64,000 nt of DNA from Vibrio sp. CAU 1672 (GTDB lineage: Bacteria > Pseudomonadota > Gammaproteobacteria > Enterobacterales > Vibrionaceae), in NCBI RefSeq assembly GCF_029223195.1, contig NZ_JARHUF010000011.1, positions 1 through 64,000 on the forward strand. Reading direction: 5' to 3'. Below the pieces are notes generated by a model. It did not search any database and was not told the DNA's origin. It worked only from the letters and a program-made list of their open reading frames with translations. Position numbers and translations under genes: made by a program. This document shows positions 28,015 through 36,405 of the stretch, piece after piece (the stretch's first letter is position 1; each line of letters begins with the position of its first letter).

Positions 28015-28028
28015 GTGATAGCGATCAC
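28015..28028 (+). promoter_or_regulatory. CRP (cAMP receptor) site upstream of ompK
   Basis: GTGATAGCGATCAC is a perfect GTGA-six bases-TCAC core. It is centred about 72 bases upstream of the transcription start expected from the -10 box TATTAT at 28082-28087, a standard class I activation distance. Tsx-type channels are CRP-controlled in E. coli. Confidence 0.8.
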
Positions 28029-28058
28029 TCAAAACGTTCGTTTTTGCACGCTGTATCA

Positions 28059-28103
28059 CTTCCAATTGGGATTTTGTTCGCTATTATTCACGCCAATTGG
28101 AAG
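28059..28103 (+). promoter_or_regulatory. Inverted repeat flanking the ompK -10 box, candidate operator
   Basis: CTTCCAATTGG (28059-28069) and CCAATTGGAAG (28093-28103) are exact inverted copies. They lie over the -35 and the start site, with the likely -10 TATTAT at 28082-28087 between them. Each holds the palindrome CCAATTGG. A repressor binding both would block the promoter, but the regulator is unknown. Confidence 0.55.
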
Positions 28104-28154
28104 CGCAGCGAAGATTGCGTGTTCTAAATCAATACAAACATAGAGAGTCCCCTT

Positions 28155-28988
28155 ATGCGTAAATCACTTCTAGCTCTTGGCCTATTAGCGGCTACTTCAG
28201 CACCAGTAATGGCAGCAGATTACTCTGACGGCGATATCCACAAGAACGATTACAAGTGGATGCAATTTAACTACATGTACTCAATCGATGAGATGCCACG
28301 CGTAAAAGGCGCGGATGACAACACTCACGATTACCTGGAAATGGAATTCGGCGGCCGCTCGGGCATCTTCGACCTATACGGTTACGTTGACGTGTTCAAC
28401 CTGGGCACTAAAGACGACCAAGACAAATCTCTTGAAAACCACGCTCCAGACAAAATGTTCATGAAATTTGCACCGCGTATGTCTCTGGACGGCCTGACTG
28501 GTAAAGACCTGTCTTTCGGTCCTGTTCAAGAGCTATATGTTGCATCTCTATTTGAGTGGGGCGGTAACAACGGTGGTGTAAACAACCAGAAAATCGGTCT
28601 TGGCTCTGACGTAAACGTGCCATGGTTAGGTAAAATCGGCCTGAACCTATACAGCACTTACGACGGCAACCAAAAAGACTGGAATGGCTACCACCTTGCA
28701 ACCAACTGGTTCAAACCATTCTACTTCTTTGAGAACGGCTCATTCATCTCTTACCAGGGTTACATCGACTGGCAATTCGGCATGAAAGAAGAGCTGGGTG
28801 CAACAGCGAGCAGCGGCGGCGCAATGTTCAACGGTATCTACTGGCACTCTGACCGCTTCGCAGTGGGTTACGGCCTGAAAGCATACAAAGACGTATACGG
28901 TGTGAAAGACGGCCTAGACATTGGCAATGGCTTACAGCTAGAGTCAACAGGCGTGAGCCACTACCTAGCAGTAACTTACAAGTTCTAA
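28155..28988 (+). CDS. ompK: OmpK/Tsx-type nucleoside-specific outer membrane channel
   Basis: The 277-residue outer-membrane beta-barrel has a signal peptide cleaved after VMAA. It opens DYSDGDIHKNDYKWMQFNYM and ends in the membrane-insertion signal YLAVTYKF. This matches Vibrio OmpK, a Tsx-family channel known as the receptor for vibriophage KVP40. Codon use looks like that of an abundant protein. A terminator follows. Confidence 0.94.
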   Translation: MRKSLLALGLLAATSAPVMAADYSDGDIHKNDYKWMQFNYMYSIDEMPRVKGADDNTHDYLEMEFGGRSGIFDLYGYVDVFNLGTKDDQDKSLENHAPDKMFMKFAPRMSLDGLTGKDLSFGPVQELYVASLFEWGGNNGGVNNQKIGLGSDVNVPWLGKIGLNLYSTYDGNQKDWNGYHLATNWFKPFYFFENGSFISYQGYIDWQFGMKEELGATASSGGAMFNGIYWHSDRFAVGYGLKAYKDVYGVKDGLDIGNGLQLESTGVSHYLAVTYKF

Positions 28989-29008
28989 TTGAACCGATAA
29001 GTTCCCCA

Positions 29009-29036
29009 AAAAATGGCGCCTGATGGCGCCATTTTT
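29009..29036 (+). terminator. Rho-independent terminator after ompK
   Basis: AAAAATGGCGCC and GGCGCCATTTTT pair around TGAT, giving a 12-base-pair stem with a T-run. Confidence 0.92.
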
Positions 29037-29096
29037 ATTTGCTTTCCATTTTTCCCTCATTATCCTTGCAGCAAACCTTTTTACTGAGAGCGTTTG

Positions 29097-29987
29097 GTGA
29101 ATATTCTCATCCTAGGCCCCGGAGCGATAGGCTCACTCTGGGCTACAAAACTCAAACAGGCCGGGCACAATGTTTCTTTGTGGGGAAGAAGCGCAGAGAG
29201 CGAGCAATCTCTCCAACTTGATGACAGCCCGACAACACGTTTTCCTAATCAAGATGTTGCTTCTTTAAAGAAGGCCGACCTGATTATCGTGACGGTAAAA
29301 GCCTGGCAAGTTGAATCGGCTATTAAACCACTTCTGCCACATATTAATCCCGACTCAATTGTATTGCTGATGCACAACGGTATGGGCACGGCACAGTTAG
29401 TAGAAAAGCAACTTAAGCACAACCCTATTGTGATTGCGACCACTACCCATGGCGCTTATAAACCAAGTAAACAGCAGGTCTTGCATACCGGACGTGGTTC
29501 TACGCAAATTGGCGCGTTTAATGCCAAGGGTTCGCAATGTGCATTTCTGGAAGAAGTGCTGAATCACGCCTTGCCAGAGGTAAACTGGAATCCCGACATC
29601 AACGCCGCCTTATGGACCAAACTGGCGATAAACTGTGCCATCAACCCGCTGACTGCCATTCACCAATGTAAAAATGGCGCGCTTGCCGCAGCGGAGTTTT
29701 CGCGCACACTCAAGAACATTACTCGCGAGTTGGTCGAGGTGATGAGCAAAGAAGGGATAGAAGTTGAGTTCGATTCTCTGCACGCCACGATTATGCAAGT
29801 GGTCAGTGCAACCGCAGCAAACTACTCTTCCATGAGGCAAGATGTTTTCCACCAGCGTCGTACCGAGATAGACTTTATTACTGGCTATTTACTCCAGGTA
29901 GCTGAGATACATCATATCAATACGCCAGAGAATGCCAGACTCTACCAACGCATCAAACAAATTGAACAAAGCTGGACACAATCATGA
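29097..29987 (+). CDS. panE: 2-dehydropantoate 2-reductase (ketopantoate reductase)
   Basis: This NADPH-dependent enzyme makes pantoate for coenzyme A synthesis. The 296-residue protein has the dinucleotide motif LILGPGAIGSLWA and a catalytic lysine in LWTKLAINCAINPLTAI. The GTG at 29097 (MNILILGPG) is preferred over the TTG one codon upstream, with GAGAG as the ribosome site. The stop overlaps yajL as ATGA. The E. coli panE-yajL neighbourhood is the same. Confidence 0.93.
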   Translation: MNILILGPGAIGSLWATKLKQAGHNVSLWGRSAESEQSLQLDDSPTTRFPNQDVASLKKADLIIVTVKAWQVESAIKPLLPHINPDSIVLLMHNGMGTAQLVEKQLKHNPIVIATTTHGAYKPSKQQVLHTGRGSTQIGAFNAKGSQCAFLEEVLNHALPEVNWNPDINAALWTKLAINCAINPLTAIHQCKNGALAAAEFSRTLKNITRELVEVMSKEGIEVEFDSLHATIMQVVSATAANYSSMRQDVFHQRRTEIDFITGYLLQVAEIHHINTPENARLYQRIKQIEQSWTQS

Positions 29988-30583
29988 AGAAAAAAATCCT
30001 AGTCCCCATCGCCCCCGGCACCGAAGAACTGGAAGCAGTTACGGTGATTGACCTGATGGTACGTGCCGGCTACGAGGTGGTGACGGCCAGTGCCGACTTT
30101 GACGGTGCATTAACCATGCAGGCCTCTCGTGGCGTCACCCTAACCGCTGACTGCAAACTGGTCGATATTGCGGATGACGAGTTTGATGCCATCGTCCTGT
30201 CAGGTGGCGTAGGAGGTGCAGAAACCTTCCGTGACAGCACAGTGATGATTGAAATCCTTAAACAGCATATGTATGAAGGTAAACTGGTGGCAGCTATCTG
30301 TGCCGCGCCGGCGCTGGTGCTGCAACACCACAACCTGTACCCAGATGCAATCATGACCTGTCACCCCAGCTTTCGGTCTCATATTCCAGAGGCGAACTGG
30401 CGCAGCAAACGGGTCACCATCGACACCAACCATAACTTGATCACCAGCCAGGCACCTGGCACAGCTCTGGAGTTTGCCATGGAAGTGATCATCCGTTTAT
30501 CCGGCAAAAAACACGCCTGGGGGGTTGCCGAACCAATGGTCACCATCCCTACCCTGCATTACCACAAGTTAGGTGATGAATAA
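29984..30583 (+). CDS. yajL: YajL/DJ-1 family protein (deglycase or chaperone)
   Basis: The 199-residue DJ-1/ThiJ domain protein has the reactive cysteine at residue 106 in AAICAAPALV and the acidic partner in APGTEELEAV. YajL protects proteins from oxidative and carbonyl damage; the deglycase activity is debated. The start overlaps panE by four bases, and the stop shares a base with the csdA start, so three genes form one operon. Confidence 0.92.
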   Translation: MKKKILVPIAPGTEELEAVTVIDLMVRAGYEVVTASADFDGALTMQASRGVTLTADCKLVDIADDEFDAIVLSGGVGGAETFRDSTVMIEILKQHMYEGKLVAAICAAPALVLQHHNLYPDAIMTCHPSFRSHIPEANWRSKRVTIDTNHNLITSQAPGTALEFAMEVIIRLSGKKHAWGVAEPMVTIPTLHYHKLGDE

Positions 30584-31794
30584 TGTTTAACGTTGACCAT
30601 ATACGCGCCCAGTTTCCCGCGTTAAAACAATCGGTAAACCAAGCACCTCTGGTTTACCTCGACAGTGCCGCTACCACACAAAAACCGCAGTGTGTCATCG
30701 ACGTCATCAGCCATTACTACAGTGAACAAAACGCCAACGTCCACCGTGGCAGCCACAGCCTGACTGCTCATGCCACCAGCCGGTTTGAAGCGGCACGGGA
30801 CACGGTCGCCAATTTCATCGGCGCCCACAGCAGTAAAGAAATCATCTGGACCCGCGGTGCCACCGAAGCAATTAATCTGATTGCACAGACCTACGCACGC
30901 AAAACATTACAGGCCGATGATGAGATCTTAATTGGTGAAATGGAGCATCATGCCAACATTGTGCCGTGGCAACTCGTCGCTGAACAAACCGGGGCAAAAA
31001 TCATCAAGGTTCCGATGACCAGTGATTGCCAGTGGGATATGAGCGCATACCAGTGCTTATTAAGCGCGCGCACCAAAATCGTCGCCTGTGCGCACATCAC
31101 CAACGTGACCGGTACACGCCAACCAATTGAACAAATTATCGACCTTGCCCATGCACAAGGTGCGGTCGTGGTCGTGGATGGTGCCCAGGGCATAGTGCAT
31201 GAAGCAGTAGACCTGTGCCAGTTGGATGCAGATTTCTACGTATTTTCCGGACACAAGCTATACGCCCCGGCCGGGATCGGCGTCCTGTATGGCAAGCTTA
31301 AGCTGCTTGAAGCTATGCCGCCGTGGCACGGAGGCGGTAAAATGGTCGAGAAGGTCTCATTTGAAAAAACCACCTTTTCGGCGCTGCCGGGTAAATTTGA
31401 AGCAGGGACACCAAACGTCGCCGGCGCAATTGCGTTAGCCAAAGCGATTGAGTGGTATCAAAGCTTTGACCGGCAAGAGGTGGAAGCGCACCTGCATTCG
31501 CTGCAAAACAAAGCCTACCAGGCACTCTGTCAATTAGAAGATATTCATATTTTGGGCTATCAACGCCATGCCGCCGTGCTAACCTTTATTATGGACGGCG
31601 TGCATCACCAGGACATCGCCACCCTGCTCGATCAACAAGGCATCGCAGTCCGTGCCGGGCATCACTGCGCTCACCCACTGATGGATGCTTTAGGGGTAAA
31701 AGGAACGGTGCGGGTGTCATTTGGTATCTATAACACCCTTTCTGATGTTGAGGCTTTGATTGCAGCCGTCAAAAAATCGGTTGATATGTTGTAG
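30583..31794 (+). CDS. csdA: Cysteine desulfurase CsdA
   Basis: This PLP enzyme removes sulfur from cysteine as a persulfide. The 403 residues show the PLP lysine 225 in FSGHKLYAPAGIGV, the early LDSAATTQKP motif and the active-site cysteine 362 in RAGHHCAHPLM. This is the class II (SufS/CsdA) layout. Its partner genes csdE and tcdA are about 3.3 kb away on the opposite strand, so the operon known from E. coli is split here by two GGDEF genes. That makes CsdA more likely than SufS. Confidence 0.9.
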   Translation: MFNVDHIRAQFPALKQSVNQAPLVYLDSAATTQKPQCVIDVISHYYSEQNANVHRGSHSLTAHATSRFEAARDTVANFIGAHSSKEIIWTRGATEAINLIAQTYARKTLQADDEILIGEMEHHANIVPWQLVAEQTGAKIIKVPMTSDCQWDMSAYQCLLSARTKIVACAHITNVTGTRQPIEQIIDLAHAQGAVVVVDGAQGIVHEAVDLCQLDADFYVFSGHKLYAPAGIGVLYGKLKLLEAMPPWHGGGKMVEKVSFEKTTFSALPGKFEAGTPNVAGAIALAKAIEWYQSFDRQEVEAHLHSLQNKAYQALCQLEDIHILGYQRHAAVLTFIMDGVHHQDIATLLDQQGIAVRAGHHCAHPLMDALGVKGTVRVSFGIYNTLSDVEALIAAVKKSVDML

Positions 31795-31845
31795 TCAGGC
31801 CCCGGCTTAAATGGCAATTACCACATCTAACGCGTGACAATATAT

Positions 31846-33771
31846 ATGACCAAATACCGGCTGTTCACACTGGGCTCCCTGGGAGTCATTCTGCTCGCTA
31901 TGCTGTACGTATTTTGGCAGCATCCGGTGGCGAAGCCTGATGCAACGACGCTAAAGTCGCCGGAAATAGAACTGAGTAACACACCGCTCGGACAGCGACT
32001 TATTACCTTAACAGAAAGCAAACCGTCAGAGGCAAGCCGTGTTTTGGAGCAGCTGCAAGCTATTGAGTCCAGCCATGCCGATGACTTATCCGCACTCGAA
32101 CTAGCCTATTTACTGTGGCTCAAACGCCACAGTTATCTTACTCTGGGCAAATCAGACCAAGCTGACGAGACCACCCACAGGCTTGAGCAGTTGATTCAAA
32201 CTCACCGGCTCAACTGGTTGGATATCAGGCTGAAAATTGATCAGGCGAACGTAAACCTTAAACGAGGTCACTATCCACAGGGCATTGAGACCATTGAGCA
32301 TGCCATTACCTTAGCCAAACAGTTCAACGCCGAGCGATTATTGATTCATGCCTACAATGTTGGCGGCATCTTGTATAACGCCACCAATCAATTGCAGCAA
32401 TCCCTGCTTTATTTTACTCAGGGGCTCAAACTGGCGCAAAAATACCCGCAAAGTCAGTTTAATGCCCAGTTTTATAATAACCTGGGCTTACTTTATGTAC
32501 ACCTCGAGCGTTGGGACAAAGCGATTTCCCATCTCAATAAAGCCCGGCAGTTGTTTACCCGGATGTCACCGGTAAAAAACAACCTGATGCACATCACTCT
32601 GCTTAACGAGAGCTTCGTCTATATTCACTTGAATGATAAACTGAATGCCCAGGCGTCATACCGGGCCGCCCAGCAATACCTGAATGACAACTCACCCGCG
32701 TATAACCAGATCCTGGATCTTAAGAATGCTGCCAGATTACTCAACTTTCTGGGAGATACCAAACAGGGCATGAGCAAAGCCCAAGCGTGTATTGATCACC
32801 CACAAGCGCCCGACTACCCTAAACAGCAAGCGATCTGTTGGTATATATCCGCGCAAAGCTTATTAGCATTAGGGGATCACCAACAAGCACTTCAGCAGTT
32901 AGAAAAATCTATCGCCATTTTCTCTGCCCTCAACCACCCCCGCTGGCTGATCCAAGCTCACCTGCTTAAGGCAAATGCGCTCGAAACAGCAAACCGAAGT
33001 AACGAGGCCTTGGCGCTGTATAAGCAGTACCATGAGAAGCAACGCAATCAACTACTAAGTGAATTCTATGCTTTAGAATTTGGCTTAGAAACACAACAGA
33101 TCCAGCAAGAGCGCGATCTGCTGGACACGCAAAACAAGTTAAACGCTTTGCAGCTAAAACAAGAACAGCTTCGTTTCAAAATACTGCTGGTTCTGGGCGC
33201 GATCGGTGCCACCATTCTGGTCATAATGCTCCGCCGCACCCTTGCTATACGCGCCCAGAATAAGCAACTACTGGCGCTCTCTTTTCAAGATCAGCTTACC
33301 GGTATGTACAACCGTCGCTTTTACCAGAACGAGGTTGAGGCATTTACCCAAATTGACCGTTCGGCCGGGTACCGGATAGTGTTGCTGGATATTGACTGGT
33401 TTAAACGAATCAACGACCAGTACGGCCATGAAACAGGAGACCAAGTCCTGAGACAAACAGCCGGCCGGCTGAGTGAGAAACTGGACAGTGACGAAATATT
33501 GGTTCGTTGGGGAGGAGAAGAGTTTCTCTGCCTGCTAAAAGAGGGGCCCGCGGTACCAGCCAGAATCGACTCAATGCTTGAGGCGATCAGCCAGACACCA
33601 TTCAAAACCCAAACCGGGCCAATTTCGGCTTCCGTCTCCATTGGGATCAGTCGCCCGTTACCCGCAACAGAACTGCACAATAATACTTACGCCTTTGTCG
33701 AAGCGGACCAATGTTTATACAAAGCCAAAGAAGCGGGCAGAAATCGGGCGATTTACAGCGACAACCAGTAA
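31846..33771 (+). CDS. Membrane TPR-GGDEF diguanylate cyclase
   Basis: The 641-residue protein has an N-terminal membrane helix (about residues 5-24). A long region of tetratricopeptide-like repeats follows (about 80-420), probably periplasmic. A coiled coil, a second membrane helix (near residue 450) and a cytoplasmic GGDEF domain complete it. The active-site motif is WGGEEFLCLL, with LTGMYNRRFY before it, so c-di-GMP synthesis is plausible. The product-binding RxxD inhibitory site is absent. The ATG at 31846 is chosen, although a GTG at 31834 is possible. Confidence 0.88.
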   Translation: MTKYRLFTLGSLGVILLAMLYVFWQHPVAKPDATTLKSPEIELSNTPLGQRLITLTESKPSEASRVLEQLQAIESSHADDLSALELAYLLWLKRHSYLTLGKSDQADETTHRLEQLIQTHRLNWLDIRLKIDQANVNLKRGHYPQGIETIEHAITLAKQFNAERLLIHAYNVGGILYNATNQLQQSLLYFTQGLKLAQKYPQSQFNAQFYNNLGLLYVHLERWDKAISHLNKARQLFTRMSPVKNNLMHITLLNESFVYIHLNDKLNAQASYRAAQQYLNDNSPAYNQILDLKNAARLLNFLGDTKQGMSKAQACIDHPQAPDYPKQQAICWYISAQSLLALGDHQQALQQLEKSIAIFSALNHPRWLIQAHLLKANALETANRSNEALALYKQYHEKQRNQLLSEFYALEFGLETQQIQQERDLLDTQNKLNALQLKQEQLRFKILLVLGAIGATILVIMLRRTLAIRAQNKQLLALSFQDQLTGMYNRRFYQNEVEAFTQIDRSAGYRIVLLDIDWFKRINDQYGHETGDQVLRQTAGRLSEKLDSDEILVRWGGEEFLCLLKEGPAVPARIDSMLEAISQTPFKTQTGPISASVSIGISRPLPATELHNNTYAFVEADQCLYKAKEAGRNRAIYSDNQ

Positions 33772-33854
33772 GGTTGGATCTGGATGATTTGCCTCAGCGT
33801 CTGGCAGCGAAACTGGCATGTGCGAAAGCTCCGCCACGACTGGCGCTCCGGTTG

Positions 33855-34772
33855 CTAAGCAAGTGACTCGATCAGAGCCACACAGTTACGTCCATTGCGC
33901 TTGGCGTGATACAAGGCCTTATCTGCCCGGGCATAAATTTGCGTGTTGCTTTCTGAGCGGGTAATGTCGGTAACCCCGAAACTGACCGTCACCGACATGG
34001 CAACTTGCTGGTACTTAAAGCGCTGACGCTGGATCATGGCACGGATTTTTTCTGCACGTTCCCTGCCCTGGCTGGGGGATGTGTGAGGCAGAACAATCGC
34101 AAACTCTTCACCGCCCATTCGCGCAAAAGTTTCGCCATAGTGCAGCATACCTGAGACAACTTCGGTTAATGTGACCAGTAAAAAATCACCGGCATGATGA
34201 CCATACTGATCATTAACGGCTTTGAAAAAGTCCAAATCAAACAGCAGCAACGCCGCCTGATAGTCTGTGCCGTTACACCGCGACACTTCCTGCTCCAGTT
34301 TTTCAAAAAATACCCGACGGTTAAAAATATTGGTCAATGCATCGGTCTGAGATTGATAACGCAATAACGCTTCCAGCTCACAGCGCTGCGAAACATTCCT
34401 CGTCAGCCAAAGCACGACAGCATGGCCTTGATAATCCAGGCTCAACGGGCAGATTTTTCCTTCAAAATGGAGAACCCCTTCAGGACCACTGGTTTGATCC
34501 AGCCCTTTAACATCTTGGGCACTGAGCTGGTACTCGACAGTGACAATCTGGTTTTGCTTTAACGCCCGCCGGATTTCGCTGACAAACCAATCCGCCTGCC
34601 CGGCCTCCATTACTTGATACAGTGATTTGCCCACCAGCCCACTGCCGTCATGGTAAGACTGGGTATCCTTGCCGCCAAAAATATCCACGTAAATACCGTT
34701 ATCACTGAGGATAAAAATAGGGTCTGGCATACAGCTCAGAATTTCCTTGGCATGTTCCAATGTGAATAGCAT
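33855..34772 (-). CDS. PAS-GGDEF diguanylate cyclase
   Basis: The 305-residue soluble protein has an N-terminal PAS domain (ILSCMPDPIFILSDNGIYVD; about residues 1-130) and a GGDEF domain with DALTNIFNRRVFF and the active motif MGGEEFAIVLP. No RxxD inhibitory site precedes it. The two GGDEF genes converge, 83 bases apart. PAS suggests response to a ligand or redox cue in the cytoplasm. Confidence 0.9.
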   Translation of the reverse strand: MLFTLEHAKEILSCMPDPIFILSDNGIYVDIFGGKDTQSYHDGSGLVGKSLYQVMEAGQADWFVSEIRRALKQNQIVTVEYQLSAQDVKGLDQTSGPEGVLHFEGKICPLSLDYQGHAVVLWLTRNVSQRCELEALLRYQSQTDALTNIFNRRVFFEKLEQEVSRCNGTDYQAALLLFDLDFFKAVNDQYGHHAGDFLLVTLTEVVSGMLHYGETFARMGGEEFAIVLPHTSPSQGRERAEKIRAMIQRQRFKYQQVAMSVTVSFGVTDITRSESNTQIYARADKALYHAKRNGRNCVALIESLA

Positions 34773-35001
34773 GTGACTTCCTAATCGCTGTCCATCTCAG
34801 GTAACACAACGCCCTCGGGAGCGTAAAGGTTACTGTTTAAATATAAGCAATTAATTAAGTACGTGCACAATAGTGAATATAAACCAGAGAACGAAATCAA
34901 TCGGTAAGGAATGAAAAAGCGGAAAGGATCGATACGACAGACAAATTTCTGCCACAAGGAGAGGGGGTGATATTCACCAGTATCAGACGTGGCAGATAAA
35001 A

Positions 35002-35032
35002 AACGCGAAACAGTTTAGCACCGCTTCGCGTT
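35002..35032 (-). terminator. Terminator after csdE
   Basis: AACGCGAA (35002-35009) and TTCGCGTT (35025-35032) pair. In the minus-strand reading a T-run follows directly. Confidence 0.75.
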
Positions 35033-35054
35033 ATTGTACTTGGCCATCATGGCA

Positions 35055-35480
35055 TCAAACAGAACGTTTGATCTGCTCCACAATCGCCTTTAGCCCGTTG
35101 CCTCGTGATGGACTCAAATGAGCAATCAGGCCAAGCTGCTCAAAATAAGCATCAACATCAAACGCCTGGATTTGCTGCGCGGTTTTGCCGTCATAGGCCG
35201 CCATCACCAGTGCGATCAAACCACGTACAATCCGTGCATCAGAATCGGCGCAGAAATGCCAGACTCCCGCTTGTTGTTGGCTTACTAACCACACCTGACT
35301 TTCGCACCCGGCCACCGTGACTTGCTCGGATTTAAGCGCCTCTGGCATCTGCGGCAATTGTTTTCCCCACTGGATGACCTGGCGATAGCGATCTTCCCAG
35401 CCTTTTAACTTTGCCATGGTGTCAACGATATCGTCACTGGTGATCTGGGAACCAAAAGGCGAAACAGGAAACTCGGTCAT
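35055..35480 (-). CDS. csdE: SufE-like sulfur acceptor CsdE
   Basis: The 141-residue SufE family protein takes sulfur from CsdA on its cysteine 59 in TVAGCESQVWLV. The rest shows the family's RYRQVIQWGKQLP and RIVRGLIALVMAAYDGK. It lies 11 bases after tcdA on the same strand, as in the E. coli csdE-csdL arrangement. Confidence 0.92.
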   Translation of the reverse strand: MTEFPVSPFGSQITSDDIVDTMAKLKGWEDRYRQVIQWGKQLPQMPEALKSEQVTVAGCESQVWLVSQQQAGVWHFCADSDARIVRGLIALVMAAYDGKTAQQIQAFDVDAYFEQLGLIAHLSPSRGNGLKAIVEQIKRSV

Positions 35481-35491
35481 GCTGTTCTCTT

Positions 35492-36301
35492 CTATTGTTT
35501 GTATTTTTGAATCAGTTTTTCAACAATGCGCGCTACCGCGACAAAACCAAACGTCGCAGTCACCACGGTTGCTGCGCCAAAACCACTGGCACAGTCCATC
35601 CGTTTTGGCCCTTCTGCGGTCGATTTCACCCCGCATACCGAACCATCAGCCTGAGGATATTTTAGCTGCTCGGTAGAGAACACACACTCAATACCAAATT
35701 TACGCGCCGGATTTTTCGGGAAATTATGCACACGGCGCAGAGTATCTTTGATCTTCTTCGCCAGAGGGTCCTGAATGGTTTTGGTCAGATCGGCCACTTT
35801 TATTTGGGTCGGATCCACTTGCCCGCCAGCACCACCAGTAGTGATCACTTTGATTTTATTGCTACGGCAATAGGCCAGCAGCGCCGCTTTGGCTTTTACG
35901 CTGTCAATCGCGTCCAGTACATAGTCAAACTCTTTGCTCAGGTACTCATGCTGGTTGTCCGGGGTAATAAAGTCGTCGATAAGATTAACTTTGCACTCCG
36001 GGTTAATCAGCTTAACCCGGTCTGCCATCACTTCAATTTTGCTTTGGCCAACCGAACCATTCATCGCATGGATCTGACGGTTAATATTGGTGACACACAC
36101 ATCATCCATATCAATCAGGGTTAACTCACCGATCCCCGTACGCGCCAGTGCTTCGACCGCCCATGAGCCGACTCCGCCGATCCCGATCACGCACACATGG
36201 GCCGCACGCAGGATTTCCACCTCACTGTTACCGTATAAACGACGAGTGCCGCCAAAGCGCTGGTTATAGCTGTCAGATGCCGGAGTATCGAGATCACGCA
36301 T
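35492..36301 (-). CDS. tcdA: tRNA threonylcarbamoyladenosine dehydratase TcdA (CsdL)
   Basis: This E1-like ATP-dependent enzyme cyclises the threonylcarbamoyl group on adenosine 37 of tRNA. The 269 residues start MRDLDTPASDSYNQRFGG, with the ThiF/MoeB nucleotide motif VCVIGIGGVGSWAVEALAR and LIDMDDVCVTNINRQ. In E. coli it receives help from CsdA-CsdE. The ATG at 36301 fits the family; a longer upstream frame crosses the mltA terminator and is rejected. Confidence 0.94.
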   Translation of the reverse strand: MRDLDTPASDSYNQRFGGTRRLYGNSEVEILRAAHVCVIGIGGVGSWAVEALARTGIGELTLIDMDDVCVTNINRQIHAMNGSVGQSKIEVMADRVKLINPECKVNLIDDFITPDNQHEYLSKEFDYVLDAIDSVKAKAALLAYCRSNKIKVITTGGAGGQVDPTQIKVADLTKTIQDPLAKKIKDTLRRVHNFPKNPARKFGIECVFSTEQLKYPQADGSVCGVKSTAEGPKRMDCASGFGAATVVTATFGFVAVARIVEKLIQKYKQ

Positions 36302-36334
36302 AGTGTAAAAATCCTGAGGTTCGATAGAAAAACA

Positions 36335-36359
36335 AAGAGTGCGATTTATACGCACTCTT
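36335..36359 (-). terminator. Terminator between mltA and tcdA
   Basis: AAGAGTGCG and CGCACTCTT pair around seven bases. On the minus strand TTTGTTTTTC follows, ending the mltA transcript before tcdA. Confidence 0.82.
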
Positions 36360-36405
36360 GGCAGAAATGTCTAGATGGTGGGGAATGATTCCCCCCAACA
36401 GAGCG

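Larger units (their letters stand above)
27833..28154. promoter_or_regulatory. Divergent region between the LON-like cluster and ompK
   Basis: This 322-base region has no gene. On the minus strand a TGATCG (27886-27881) and a CGTA (27865-27862), 15 bases apart, resemble the TGATC-type -35 box used by ChrR-linked sigma factors. On the ompK side lie a CRP site and an inverted repeat, listed separately. Confidence 0.5.
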
